DNA of 41,868 nt from Candidatus Nitrosocaldus schleperae (GTDB lineage: Archaea; Thermoproteota; Nitrososphaeria; Nitrososphaerales; Nitrosocaldaceae): assembly GCA_013538805.1 (NCBI GenBank), contig JABXGR010000012.1, positions 1 to 41,868 of the forward strand, read 5' to 3'. Below are positions 33,174-40,844 of the stretch, piece by piece; positions within the stretch are counted from its first letter, which is position 1, and every line of letters starts with the position of its first letter. A program made the position numbers and the translations under genes. A model generated the notes under the pieces. That model ran no database searches and was not told where the DNA came from. It worked only from the letters and a program-made list of their open reading frames with translations.

Positions 33174-34621
33174 CCCTTGATAACACCTATTGGGACTAGC
33201 CTAGCAACCTTGGTTGCTATCCCAACCCTATGGCTAACATCTGCCACAGCATCAACATCCTTGTATGCCTCTGGCGTCTCCTCCACAACACCTTCCCTTG
33301 TCAATGCCTTTATGTATATTCCTCTACTCTCTAACCTCTTCTGAACCTCCTGTGCAGTGTATGAACGCTTTGCTGCTGCTCTGCTCATTGTTCTCCCTGC
33401 ACCATGTGCTGTAGAGCCGAATGTAAGCTCCATTGCCTTTGGGTTCCCAAGGAGTATCCAACTAGCAGTACCCATTGATCCTGGGATCAGCACTGGCTGA
33501 CCTATTGCTCTATACTTTGCTGGTATCTCTTCCCTACCTGCAGGGAATGCCCTTGTTGCACCCTTCCTATGCACAACAACCTTCTTGAGCGAATCATCTA
33601 CCTTATGCTCCTCAACCTTGGCTATGTTGTGTGCAACATCATACACAAGGTGCATGTTAAGATCATTCTCGCTAGCATTGAATACCTTCTCGAATGCCTT
33701 CCTTGTCCAGTGTGTTATCATCTGCCTATTACTCCATGCAAAGTTGAGTGCAGAGTACATGGCCTTCCTATACGCTTCACCCTCCTCCGAGTTGTTAGGT
33801 ACACATGCTAATTCTCTATCTGGTAGAGTTATCCCATACTTCTTCAATGCCATCTCTGAGACCCTCAGATAATCACTGCATATCTGATGGCCTAAGCCTC
33901 TTGAGCCACAGTGTATAAGCACAGTTATCTGCCCCTCACGCTCTATACCCATAGCATTTGCTGCCTTCTCATCGTATATCTTATCAACCCTCTGAACCTC
34001 AAGGAAGTGATTCCCAGAACCTAGAGTGCCAAGTTGTGGTGCACCTCTCTTCCTTGCCATGTTAGATACCTTGCTTGGATCTGCACCCCTCATCTTCCCA
34101 TTCTCCTCACACACCTCAGCATCCTCATCCCATCCATAACCATTCCTTATAGCCCAATGCACACCCTCTGTAAGCACCTCATCCAACTCTGCACTACTCA
34201 ACTTCACAACCCCTTCACTCCCAACCCCAGATGGTACTGCTCTAAACAACTCATTAACCAACTCCCTTAACCTTGGTCTAACATCATCTTCGCTTAGATC
34301 TGTCCTTATAAGCCTCACACCACAGTTTATATCATAGCCTACTCCTCCAGGGCTTATAACACCATCATCGAGGCTCATGGCAGCAACACCCCCAACTGGG
34401 AATCCATAACCCTCATGTCCATCTGGGAGCACTACAACATGCTTCTGTACCCCTGGAAGGGTAGCAACGTTCATAGCCTGCTGTATGGTTCTATCGCTAA
34501 GCATCTTGCTGAGCAGTTGCTCATTTGCATATATAGTTACAGGGACCCTCATCCCTTTGCTTGCTATAGGCTCGATCCTATACTCAACATCACTTATCTT
34601 CCTTATGTAATCGCTCATCAT
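33170..34621 (-). CDS. rtcB: tRNA-splicing ligase RtcB
   Basis: The GTP- and metal-dependent ligase joins tRNA halves after intron removal. It has about 483 residues. Signatures: LPDGHEGYGFPVGGVAAM, SPGGVGYDINCGVRL (metal-ligand Cys), GTLGSGNHFLEVQRV, LIHCGSRGLGHQICSDY, YDVAHNIAKVEEH, RKGATRAFPAG and STAHGAGRTMSR, whose His carries GMP. Starts: TTG 34642, ATG 34621 or ATG 34618; 34621 is preferred because AAGGAAGGG precedes it and an AT-rich TATA-like core lies about 30 bases upstream. It is divergent from purB and overlaps its downstream partner by 4 bases. Archaease was not seen nearby. Confidence 0.96.
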   Translation of the reverse strand: MMSDYIRKISDVEYRIEPIASKGMRVPVTIYANEQLLSKMLSDRTIQQAMNVATLPGVQKHVVVLPDGHEGYGFPVGGVAAMSLDDGVISPGGVGYDINCGVRLIRTDLSEDDVRPRLRELVNELFRAVPSGVGSEGVVKLSSAELDEVLTEGVHWAIRNGYGWDEDAEVCEENGKMRGADPSKVSNMARKRGAPQLGTLGSGNHFLEVQRVDKIYDEKAANAMGIEREGQITVLIHCGSRGLGHQICSDYLRVSEMALKKYGITLPDRELACVPNNSEEGEAYRKAMYSALNFAWSNRQMITHWTRKAFEKVFNASENDLNMHLVYDVAHNIAKVEEHKVDDSLKKVVVHRKGATRAFPAGREEIPAKYRAIGQPVLIPGSMGTASWILLGNPKAMELTFGSTAHGAGRTMSRAAAKRSYTAQEVQKRLESRGIYIKALTREGVVEETPEAYKDVDAVADVSHRVGIATKVARLVPIGVIKG

Positions 34622-34646
34622 ACCCTTCCTTGCTATGATCAAAGAT

Positions 34647-34656
34647 AATTTAAATT
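34647..34656. promoter_or_regulatory. Palindromic TATA-like core between rtcB and purB
   Basis: AATTTAAATT is a perfect palindrome. Its centre lies 30.5 bases from both the purB ATG (34682) and the rtcB ATG (34621), so one symmetric element may promote both genes. Confidence 0.45.
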
Positions 34657-34681
34657 AAACTATGAAGAGCAGGATACTAGC

Positions 34682-36043
34682 ATGCCTATACTGCCAATAG
34701 ATGCTGGAAGGTATGGTAGCAAGGAGGTGAAGAGCATATTTGAGGAGGAGCAAGTGCTAAGGTATGCTCTAGAGTTCGAGGCATGTGTTGCTGAAGCACA
34801 AGCAATGCTAGGGATAATACCAAAGGATGCTGGAGTAGAGATAGCAAGGAAGGCAAGGTCTGGCATGGTTAGGCTTGAACGTGTTAAGGAGTTGGAAACG
34901 ATAAGGGAGCATGATGTTGCTGCCATGGTTGAGGCATTGGTAGAGGTATGCGATGATATAGCAAAGCCATGGGTTCACTATGGGCTTACAAGTTACGATG
35001 TTGTTGATAGCAGGATAGCAATGCAGTTGAGGGATGCTCTAGCAATTATAGAGAGGAAGATGAAGAGGCTTACACTACTCCTAGCAGAGAAGGCATTGGC
35101 ATACAAGGATCTTCCAGCAGTAGGAAGGACACATGGCCAGCATGCAAGCATAATCTCCTTTGGTTTGAAGTTTGCTGTATGGGCATCTGATATGCTTATT
35201 CATATAAAGGGTATGGATGAGGTTAAGAGCAGGGTACTTGTATGCAAGACCCTAGGGGTTGTTGGTACAGGATCTCTCATAGGCGATAAGGCGGTTGATG
35301 TTCAGAGCATAGTTGCTGAGAGGCTCAACCTTAAGCCTGTGGATGCTGCAACACAGGTAGTATCAAGGGAGAGGCTTGCAGAGTTCATTGCAAGGTTAAC
35401 GCTAATAGCATGCACGCTAGAGAAGATTGCGGTTGAGATAAGGAACCTACAGAGGACAGAGATAGGCGAGGTTATGGAGCCATTCAAGGAAGGGCAGATG
35501 GGTAGTAGTGCTGTTCCAGTGAAGAGGAACCCAATAAGGAGTGAGAGGATATCAAGCATAGCAAAGATGATCCGTGCTATGTTGATAGTTGCACTTGAGA
35601 ACATAGCGTTATGGCATGAGAGGGATCTCAGCAACTCAGCAAATGAACGCTTCATAATACCTATGAGCATAATCCTGCTGGATGAGATGCTTGAGAGCAT
35701 GATAAGCATTATCTCTGGCTTGATGATCAAGGCTGAGAGGATAAAGAGTAACCTGTATTTAAGTAAGGGTCAGATATTTGCAGAGTTTGTGTTGGATGCA
35801 CTTGTGAAGAAGGGTATGGATAGGATAAGAGCATACTCAATAGTGCAGAGCATAGCATTCAGTGCAGAGATTAAGGGTGTTGAGTTCAAGGATGCGCTTA
35901 AGGATGATGCTAGAGTTAAGGCATTGCTCTCTGAAGAGGAGATAGACTCTCTATTCTCTGCAGAGAAGCATCTAGCAGCATCATCACGGATAATAGAGGG
36001 TGTAGTAAGCAATGTATATGCTGTATGCAAGCCTACTTCATGA
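34682..36043 (+). CDS. purB: Adenylosuccinate lyase
   Basis: The enzyme splits fumarate from SAICAR and from adenylosuccinate in purine synthesis. It has 453 residues. VHYGLTSYDVVDSR near residue 100, GRTHGQHASIISFGLKFAVW with the catalytic His, and GQMGSSAVPVKRNPIRSE (the fumarase/aspartase superfamily signature with the catalytic Ser) are clear. The usual signature Met and Tyr are replaced by Val (AVPVKRNP), a mild variation. It complements purN at 19714 in the same pathway but is not in the same operon. Confidence 0.95.
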   Translation: MPILPIDAGRYGSKEVKSIFEEEQVLRYALEFEACVAEAQAMLGIIPKDAGVEIARKARSGMVRLERVKELETIREHDVAAMVEALVEVCDDIAKPWVHYGLTSYDVVDSRIAMQLRDALAIIERKMKRLTLLLAEKALAYKDLPAVGRTHGQHASIISFGLKFAVWASDMLIHIKGMDEVKSRVLVCKTLGVVGTGSLIGDKAVDVQSIVAERLNLKPVDAATQVVSRERLAEFIARLTLIACTLEKIAVEIRNLQRTEIGEVMEPFKEGQMGSSAVPVKRNPIRSERISSIAKMIRAMLIVALENIALWHERDLSNSANERFIIPMSIILLDEMLESMISIISGLMIKAERIKSNLYLSKGQIFAEFVLDALVKKGMDRIRAYSIVQSIAFSAEIKGVEFKDALKDDARVKALLSEEEIDSLFSAEKHLAASSRIIEGVVSNVYAVCKPTS

Positions 36044-36221
36044 ATATGGCTAGTAATACCATAGGTACTGAGATCACTACTAGGATGATTACTATTGCAG
36101 TTAGTGCTTGTTCATTAACGCTGATGCCCCATATTGGTAGCACTGGGATAGGGAATAGTGCTATGAACCATAGAAGTGCAAGTGCTGCTAACCTCTTCCA
36201 CCTCTTCCTTATAACCTGCAT
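36033..36221 (-). CDS. Small two-helix membrane protein
   Basis: The protein has 62 residues: a basic N-terminus (MQVIRKRWKR), then two hydrophobic helices (LAALALLWFIALFPIPVLP and ALTAIVIILVVISVPMVLLAIF). A TATA-like TTAAAAT-type box lies about 31 bases upstream of the ATG. Its last 11 bases overlap the purB end in the opposite direction. The plus-strand frame over the same bases gives a Thr/Ser-rich sequence without sense and was dismissed. Function unknown. Confidence 0.5.
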   Translation of the reverse strand: MQVIRKRWKRLAALALLWFIALFPIPVLPIWGISVNEQALTAIVIILVVISVPMVLLAIFMK

Positions 36222-36354
36222 TGCTAGAGTGAGTTGAGCATCAAGAGATTTTAACCTTTCCCATGCCTATATTAAGGTATGTCGTGATAATTTATTATGA
36301 AAATCAGATGGAATATTGTTACATTTATAAGATGATTCCTGCTATAGTTTACTC

Positions 36355-37002
36355 ATGTATAGTGGGGAGCTTGAGCTACAGGCTAAGAGGAAGGCACTTG
36401 CAGTACTCCAAGATGAGATAGGCAAGCTCCTTAATGCTGGTAGATCACTCTTAGCAATATACAGCATGGTATTGAATGGCAATCATGATGGTGTACGTAC
36501 AAATCTAGAGAGGATAAAGACTGCTGAGGATGAGATAGAGAACCTAAGGAGGAAGATAACCATGGATATAAGTGAGATAGGCTCTCTTATGGTGAATAGG
36601 GAAGAGTTGCTTAGAACCATATACCTAATGGATGAGATAGCAGGGCATATGAGCGGGATAGCGTTCAGGCTATCAGCACTAAGGCCAGATATATTCAGGA
36701 ACATAGATGGTGAAGTGCAATCACTCCTTGATCTTGTGCTTGATGAACTCTTCAAGTTGAATGAGATGGCTAGAGCATTAAGCATGAACCCTCTAACCAT
36801 AATAGAGATAGGTCCAACTGTGCAGAGGCTTGAGAAGCAGATAGATGAGAGGTATAGAGCACTGGTTGTGAAGGGCTTGAGCAATGTTACAGATACAAGG
36901 GATCTTATACTGCTCAAGGATGTTCTAGATGGGGTTGAAGGCATGGCAGATAAATGCTTAGAGGCATCTGATCACATGACAATATTGGCACTGAACATGT
37001 AG
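36355..37002 (+). CDS. DUF47/PhoU-like helical protein
   Basis: The all-helical protein has 215 residues with two repeats of long amphipathic helices (LQAKRKALAVLQDEIGKLLNAGRSLL..., DEIAGHMSGIAFRLSALRPDI..., VLDGVEGMADKCLEASDHMTILAL). The final ADKCLEASDHM matches the metal-binding ExxxD-type segment of DUF47/PhoU proteins. They usually accompany phosphate permeases (Pit) or regulate phosphate uptake, but no permease gene is adjacent here. A TATA-like TTTATAAG lies 27 bases before the ATG. Confidence 0.75.
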   Translation: MYSGELELQAKRKALAVLQDEIGKLLNAGRSLLAIYSMVLNGNHDGVRTNLERIKTAEDEIENLRRKITMDISEIGSLMVNREELLRTIYLMDEIAGHMSGIAFRLSALRPDIFRNIDGEVQSLLDLVLDELFKLNEMARALSMNPLTIIEIGPTVQRLEKQIDERYRALVVKGLSNVTDTRDLILLKDVLDGVEGMADKCLEASDHMTILALNM

Positions 37003-37052
37003 CCTAAACGATGAGGTAGTTGGTATTGTATTTATGTATAGATGGATAGACC

Positions 37053-37631
37053 ATGGTAGGAAGCATAAAGGGCGAGTTGATAGAGAATAGGATAGTTGTA
37101 TGGAAGATAGAGCATGCTAGGGCTCTCTTTAAGGAAGGGTTCTATGGCAAGCCCCTTGGCATACCAAAACCAAAGGATGCTGAGTTCGATGCACCACTCA
37201 TACTTGACCTTATAGAGGGCTATTACCTTGCAAAGAAGGGAAGGTTAGAGATCTATAGGCATGATGGCACAAACTCAACAGATGGTAGGGTTAAGACTCT
37301 CTCGATGAAGGAGATGACCTCTATATGCAGGAAGGAGTATGCTAGGTTCGATAGCAAGTATATGGTATTCAAGGAGTTGAGGGATAAGGGCTATGTTGTA
37401 ACACCAGGCATAAAGTTTGGGTGTGACTTTGCTGTATATGAGCATGGTCCAGGTATAGATCATGCACCATACCTTGTTCAGGTTGTTAGCCCAAGGGATC
37501 TATTAACAGCAACCATGATAGTGCTATCTGGTAGGCTAGCAACTACAGTAAGGAAGCAGTTCGTACTTGCAGTTGCAAGGGTCAAGGAGAAGAAGGTTGA
37601 GTTCCTAGCATTTGACTGGTGGAGGGCTTGA
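37053..37631 (+). CDS. endA: tRNA-splicing endonuclease
   Basis: The enzyme cuts bulge-helix-bulge introns from precursor tRNAs. It has 192 residues, the short archaeal subunit size. The catalytic triad is visible as Tyr129 (KFGCDFAVYEHG), His137 (DHAPYLVQV) and Lys168 (TTVRKQFVLAV). The N-terminal domain is the usual small alpha/beta piece. The short form implies homotetramer or heterotetramer assembly; a partner subunit is not in the window. The ligase of the same pathway, rtcB, lies 2.4 kb to the left on the other strand. Confidence 0.93.
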   Translation: MVGSIKGELIENRIVVWKIEHARALFKEGFYGKPLGIPKPKDAEFDAPLILDLIEGYYLAKKGRLEIYRHDGTNSTDGRVKTLSMKEMTSICRKEYARFDSKYMVFKELRDKGYVVTPGIKFGCDFAVYEHGPGIDHAPYLVQVVSPRDLLTATMIVLSGRLATTVRKQFVLAVARVKEKKVEFLAFDWWRA

Positions 37632-37665
37632 TCCATCTTCATCATTATTTCAGATCGATCATCAA

Positions 37666-38073
37666 TCACTCAAACTCCTTCATGATGCTCTTCACATGCC
37701 CTGCTATTATATTGTAAGCCTCTATAGCCTCCTTGCTCAAATGCCTTGTAAGATCACTCTCTATCTTGAACCTCGTATATATCCTTACAGCATTCTCGAC
37801 TGGATCTATGAATATATCATCATCATCCTTGAGTATTGATATAAGCAAGTGCTTCAGTCTTGAATCGCTATTCAGCCTCTCAGCTATCTTGCCTCCCTCC
37901 CACCACACATCCTCAACACTCTTCTTTATAACCCCTTTAACCCTCTTCCTTGTCCTAGCCAAGAGCAGCTCTTCAAACATCTTGCCATTGCCCTTTACAA
38001 CGAAGTGTATCTGGTAGAATGGTAATGCTCCATAAGTATGAATGTTAGGACTGTTATCCTCCATCATGCTCAA
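37666..38073 (-). CDS. Hypothetical protein, 135 residues, coupled to the upstream gene
   Basis: No family was recognised. It is a soluble alpha/beta protein with FYQIHFVVKGNGKMFEELLLARTRKRVKGVIKKSVEDVWW and a helical end (SKEAIEAYNIIAGHVKSIMKEF). No metal or nucleotide motif was seen. Its start overlaps the stop of the preceding gene by 4 bases, so the two are translated together. It converges on endA with a 34-bp gap. Confidence 0.65.
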   Translation of the reverse strand: MSMMEDNSPNIHTYGALPFYQIHFVVKGNGKMFEELLLARTRKRVKGVIKKSVEDVWWEGGKIAERLNSDSRLKHLLISILKDDDDIFIDPVENAVRIYTRFKIESDLTRHLSKEAIEAYNIIAGHVKSIMKEFE

Positions 38074-38426
38074 CCTCTAACGAGTAGGTTTATGCAGTCA
38101 AAGTTCATGCCATTAACCTTTATACAGCATACACTTGTGACTACCCTTGGGCTTGATGTGAAGTAGTAACTATAGTGCTGCCCCTCTTCTACCTCTCTAT
38201 CGCTAACAATGTAGGCATCTAAGCCTAGCCTCCTTAGATGGTTCAGAAGTATAATCCTTATATCTGACTCTAGATACTCTTCACCTTCACCTTTATGTGC
38301 ATGCTCATCGCCCACATCCCTTTCTGCATTATGCCTAGAGGTATCCATAACTCCATGATCAGCTACTTTACCCTTCACACCTACACATATAAACCAACAT
38401 AAAATAAAGATTTTGAAGTATAGCAT
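38070..38426 (-). CDS. Hypothetical protein with hydrophobic N-terminus, 118 residues
   Basis: No family was recognised. The first 20 residues are hydrophobic (LYFKIFILCWFICVGV) and may be a signal or anchor; a shorter start at 38348 (MDTSRHNAE) would remove it. The middle is charged and His-rich. The C-terminal half (IRIILLNHLRRLGLDAYIVSDREVEEG, VCCIKVNGMNFDCINLLV) looks like a small folded domain with paired Cys. A TATA-like stretch at 38445-38454, shared with the divergent zinc-ribbon gene, lies about 24 bases upstream of 38426 and supports the long form. Confidence 0.55.
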   Translation of the reverse strand: MLYFKIFILCWFICVGVKGKVADHGVMDTSRHNAERDVGDEHAHKGEGEEYLESDIRIILLNHLRRLGLDAYIVSDREVEEGQHYSYYFTSSPRVVTSVCCIKVNGMNFDCINLLVRG

Positions 38427-38475
38427 CTAGCATTCATCAGCAAAAGATTTAAGCATGGAGAGCCAATAGTATGCG

Positions 38476-38751
38476 ATGATGAGGAATTATTATGTACGCA
38501 TGCTGATCTGGATGGCAGTTAGTGCTGCAGTTAGTTTTATACTGATAAGGTTGTTTGGGCTCATAATAGGGCTCGTACTCTCCTTTGCAATCTTCATACT
38601 ACTGAATATACTGGTGAATAGAAGGATGCTAAACTATGGTAGAGGCTCTTTCAGTGTTGGCATAACCTATAGATGTATAAACTGTGGGTACAGGTTCAAG
38701 GGTGGCTCATGCCCAAGATGCGGCTCCAAGATGAAGCAGGCAGAGTTCTGA
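38476..38751 (+). CDS. Membrane zinc-ribbon protein with two helices
   Basis: The protein has 91 residues. Two hydrophobic segments (MLIWMAVSAAVSFILIRLFG, IIGLVLSFAIFILLNILVN) are followed by a zinc ribbon: YRCINCGYRFKGGSCPRCGSKM, with two CxxC knuckles 9 residues apart. The same architecture and the CxxCG spacing are found in the protein at 9240-9434. A TATA-like ATTTAAG lies 26 bases before the ATG at 38476; the ATG at 38471 stops after two codons. Function unknown. Confidence 0.75.
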   Translation: MMRNYYVRMLIWMAVSAAVSFILIRLFGLIIGLVLSFAIFILLNILVNRRMLNYGRGSFSVGITYRCINCGYRFKGGSCPRCGSKMKQAEF

Positions 38752-38793
38752 GAGGAAAGGGAGATTAATTTTAAATACCTTGCTAGGAGTACA

Positions 38794-39117
38794 ATGGATA
38801 TGAGCATACAAGAGATGCGTGTAAGGATATTTGAGGAGTTGAGCAAGATAGTAGATCCAGAGATAAACGTATCTATAATGGAGTTACAACTTGTAGATAA
38901 TGTTGAGATAAAGGATGGAAATGTTAAGGTTGAGTTGCACCTTACAAGCCCATTCTGCCCTGCTGTATTTGGATTCAAGATTGCTCAAGATATAAGGGAT
39001 AACCTGAAGAGGATAGATGGTGTTAAGGATGTGAAGGTTTTTGTTAGCAACCACTTCATGGCAGAGGTAATAAACAAGCAGGTTAATGAAGGCTTCAGTA
39101 GTAGTACTTACAAATAA
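38794..39117 (+). CDS. MIP18/DUF59 family protein, probable iron-sulfur assembly factor
   Basis: The 107-residue single-domain protein has IFEELSKIVDPEINVSIMELQLVDNVEI, VKVELHLTSPFCPAVFGFKIAQDIRDNL and IDGVKDVKVFV. This is the MIP18 (DUF59) fold of SufT/PaaD/CIA2-like proteins, with the reactive Cys in SPFCP. Members help to mature iron-sulfur proteins. The iron-sulfur subunit SdhB is encoded 45 bp away on the other strand, which fits but does not prove a link. Two possible ATGs (38794, 38800); the TATA-like box at 38769-38777 fits either. Confidence 0.85.
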   Translation: MDMSIQEMRVRIFEELSKIVDPEINVSIMELQLVDNVEIKDGNVKVELHLTSPFCPAVFGFKIAQDIRDNLKRIDGVKDVKVFVSNHFMAEVINKQVNEGFSSSTYK

Positions 39118-39162
39118 GATAGATATGGATGGTTGATGCGTGAATAGATAAAGATAGATAGA

Positions 39163-39921
39163 TTACTTTTCTCTTCTATACAGTTCTGCTACAACTTTGC
39201 TATCCCTGCTCATGCCAAGAAGGTATGCTCTAAGCAACTGTATCCCTAGAGCAGGATCCACTCCCTTTGGGCATACCATACTGCATGAGCCAGCAAAGTG
39301 GCATCTCCATACCCCATGCCTATCATCCACAACCTTGAGTCTCTCATCAGTAGCCATATCCCTGCTATCTATAAGGTATCTATACATCTGTGCTAGGGCT
39401 TGAGGTCCAGGGAACCTCTTATCTGTAGCAACCGTAGGGCATGCTGCATAGCATAGCCCACACTTTATACAGTATGAGAACTGTAGATACTTCTCAACCT
39501 CCTCAGGCTTCTGGAGGAACTCTCTACCATCTATCCTATCAACAGCATCATTAATTATGTATGGCCTCATGCTCTTGTGCTTCGCAAAGAATGCTGTAAA
39601 GTCAGTTGCTAGATCCCTTATTATTGGGAAGTTTGTTAATGGCCTACAAGTTATAACATCGCTACCTAACTCATATACCTTTGTGTAGCATGCAAGCCTA
39701 GGGATACCATTTATAACCATGCCACAGGAGCCACACGATGCCATCCTGCATGAGTACCTCAATGCTATGCTATGATCCTTGTGAGCCTTTATGTAGAGTA
39801 GTGCATCAAGTACAGTAGTCCATCTCTCAGCCTCAACCTCAAACTCATCGTACCTTGCATCTGCACCATCTGCTGGATTGTATCTAAATACCCTTATCTT
39901 AACCCTCTTCATTATGCTCAC
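39163..39921 (-). CDS. sdhB: Succinate dehydrogenase/fumarate reductase iron-sulfur subunit
   Basis: The subunit passes electrons from the flavoprotein to the membrane quinone site. It has 252 residues. The N-terminal ferredoxin domain binds [2Fe-2S] with CRMASCGSCGMVINGIPRLAC. The C-terminal domain has CIKCGLCYAACP and CHFAGSCSMVCPKGVDP for the [4Fe-4S] and [3Fe-4S] clusters. The start is 39921 or 39912 (MKRVKIRVF). It is the last gene of the unit sdhC-sdhD-sdhB, 13 bp behind sdhD. The flavoprotein gene sdhA is not next to it in this window. Confidence 0.95.
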   Translation of the reverse strand: MSIMKRVKIRVFRYNPADGADARYDEFEVEAERWTTVLDALLYIKAHKDHSIALRYSCRMASCGSCGMVINGIPRLACYTKVYELGSDVITCRPLTNFPIIRDLATDFTAFFAKHKSMRPYIINDAVDRIDGREFLQKPEEVEKYLQFSYCIKCGLCYAACPTVATDKRFPGPQALAQMYRYLIDSRDMATDERLKVVDDRHGVWRCHFAGSCSMVCPKGVDPALGIQLLRAYLLGMSRDSKVVAELYRREK

Positions 39922-39934
39922 CTACTTGTTCATA

Positions 39935-40291
39935 TCACATCATACTAGCAAGGATTATGGTTCTTGTACCATATGCTATTATAGCCACTGCTCCAGCAAT
40001 ACACAGCCATTTTACAGCACTTTCCCATGCATCACCTTGCCTCAACTCAAGCAGTATAACCCTGAGTCCATTGAATCCATGAACTGCTACAGTAACAAGT
40101 ATAAGTTCTAGAACTAGTGTATATGAGATGTTCTTGTAGTTGGCTATAACATTCTCGTACTCCAGACTTGCACTGTAACCCTCTGGCACCGTTAGCCTGA
40201 AGAGTATGTGTATAGCAACAAGGACTATCGCTGCTAGCCCAGTGTAGTAGTGAACCTTCATTATACTACTCTCCCTAACCATATGACTCAC
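39935..40291 (-). CDS. sdhD: Succinate dehydrogenase membrane subunit D
   Basis: The protein has 118 residues and three membrane segments (YYTGLAAIVLVAIHILFRL, ISYTLVLELILVTVAVHGFNGLRV, WLCIAGAVAIIAYGTRTIIL). The AVHGFNGLRVIL stretch resembles the heme/quinone-site segment of cytochrome b-type Sdh anchors. It overlaps nothing and lies 6 bp after sdhC and 13 bp before sdhB in the same operon. Assignment rests on topology, the HGxNGLR motif and context; the C/D naming is by order. Confidence 0.82.
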   Translation of the reverse strand: MSHMVRESSIMKVHYYTGLAAIVLVAIHILFRLTVPEGYSASLEYENVIANYKNISYTLVLELILVTVAVHGFNGLRVILLELRQGDAWESAVKWLCIAGAVAIIAYGTRTIILASMM

Positions 40292-40297
40292 CTATAA

Positions 40298-40726
40298 CTA
40301 AGCCTCTCCAAAGAGCACATATGCCCCATACATCATTGCTAATGCAGCAAGTGCAACACTAACCCATATGCATGCCTTCATCCCTAGCCCTAGAGATGTT
40401 GGCTTGTATGGGTACTCTGGCCTTCCTGGTCTCCCAATACCCTTGCCATGCTCAGCAATGTACAGCCTAACACCATTTGCAGCATGGAATACACACATCC
40501 CTATGACTACCATAAGCACTATATGCCCCTCATTTGTTTGGGTTACTGCAAGCATCTTCTCCCATGCACTCTTCCCATATACTATGTTGCTTGTCTCTAT
40601 AACATGTGCTATGAAGTATATCAATAGCCCCAAGCCTGTAAGCCTCTGGAGCCAGTATGCGAACCTGTTTGCTCCATACCTTGTTGGGTTTAGCCAGCCC
40701 TTTACGCCCTCCCTATTCTCCTTCAT
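40298..40726 (-). CDS. sdhC: Succinate dehydrogenase membrane subunit C (cytochrome b556-like)
   Basis: From the ATG at 40726 the protein has 142 residues and three membrane segments. NRFAYWLQRLTGLGLLIYFIAHVIETS holds the SdhC signature with Arg and the first heme-type His; HIVLMVVIGMCVFHAANGVRLYIAEHG holds the second. The open frame reaches back to 40903, but the 59 extra residues are uncharacteristic and overlap the neighbouring gene. A TATA-like ATATATAT at 40749-40756 lies about 26 bases before 40726. First gene of the sdhC-D-B unit. Confidence 0.9.
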   Translation of the reverse strand: MKENREGVKGWLNPTRYGANRFAYWLQRLTGLGLLIYFIAHVIETSNIVYGKSAWEKMLAVTQTNEGHIVLMVVIGMCVFHAANGVRLYIAEHGKGIGRPGRPEYPYKPTSLGLGMKACIWVSVALAALAMMYGAYVLFGEA

Positions 40727-40748
40727 ATGCAAGAGAGGATATACATGC

Positions 40749-40756
40749 ATATATAT
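40749..40756 (-). promoter_or_regulatory. TATA-like box of the sdh operon
   Basis: ATATATAT lies about 26 bases upstream of the ATG at 40726 and excludes the longer start at 40903. Confidence 0.5.
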
Positions 40757-40844
40757 GAGTAACTGAAGCAAGTGCTTGATATAGTTGGGCAGTAGTAAGA
40801 AAGTACATAACATAAAATAATAATAAGATAAGAAGAATGGTTTA

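Noticed and set aside
36025-36237. 70-codon plus-strand frame after purB
   Set aside because: Composition lacks sense as a protein; the minus frame gives a two-helix membrane protein with an upstream TATA-like box.
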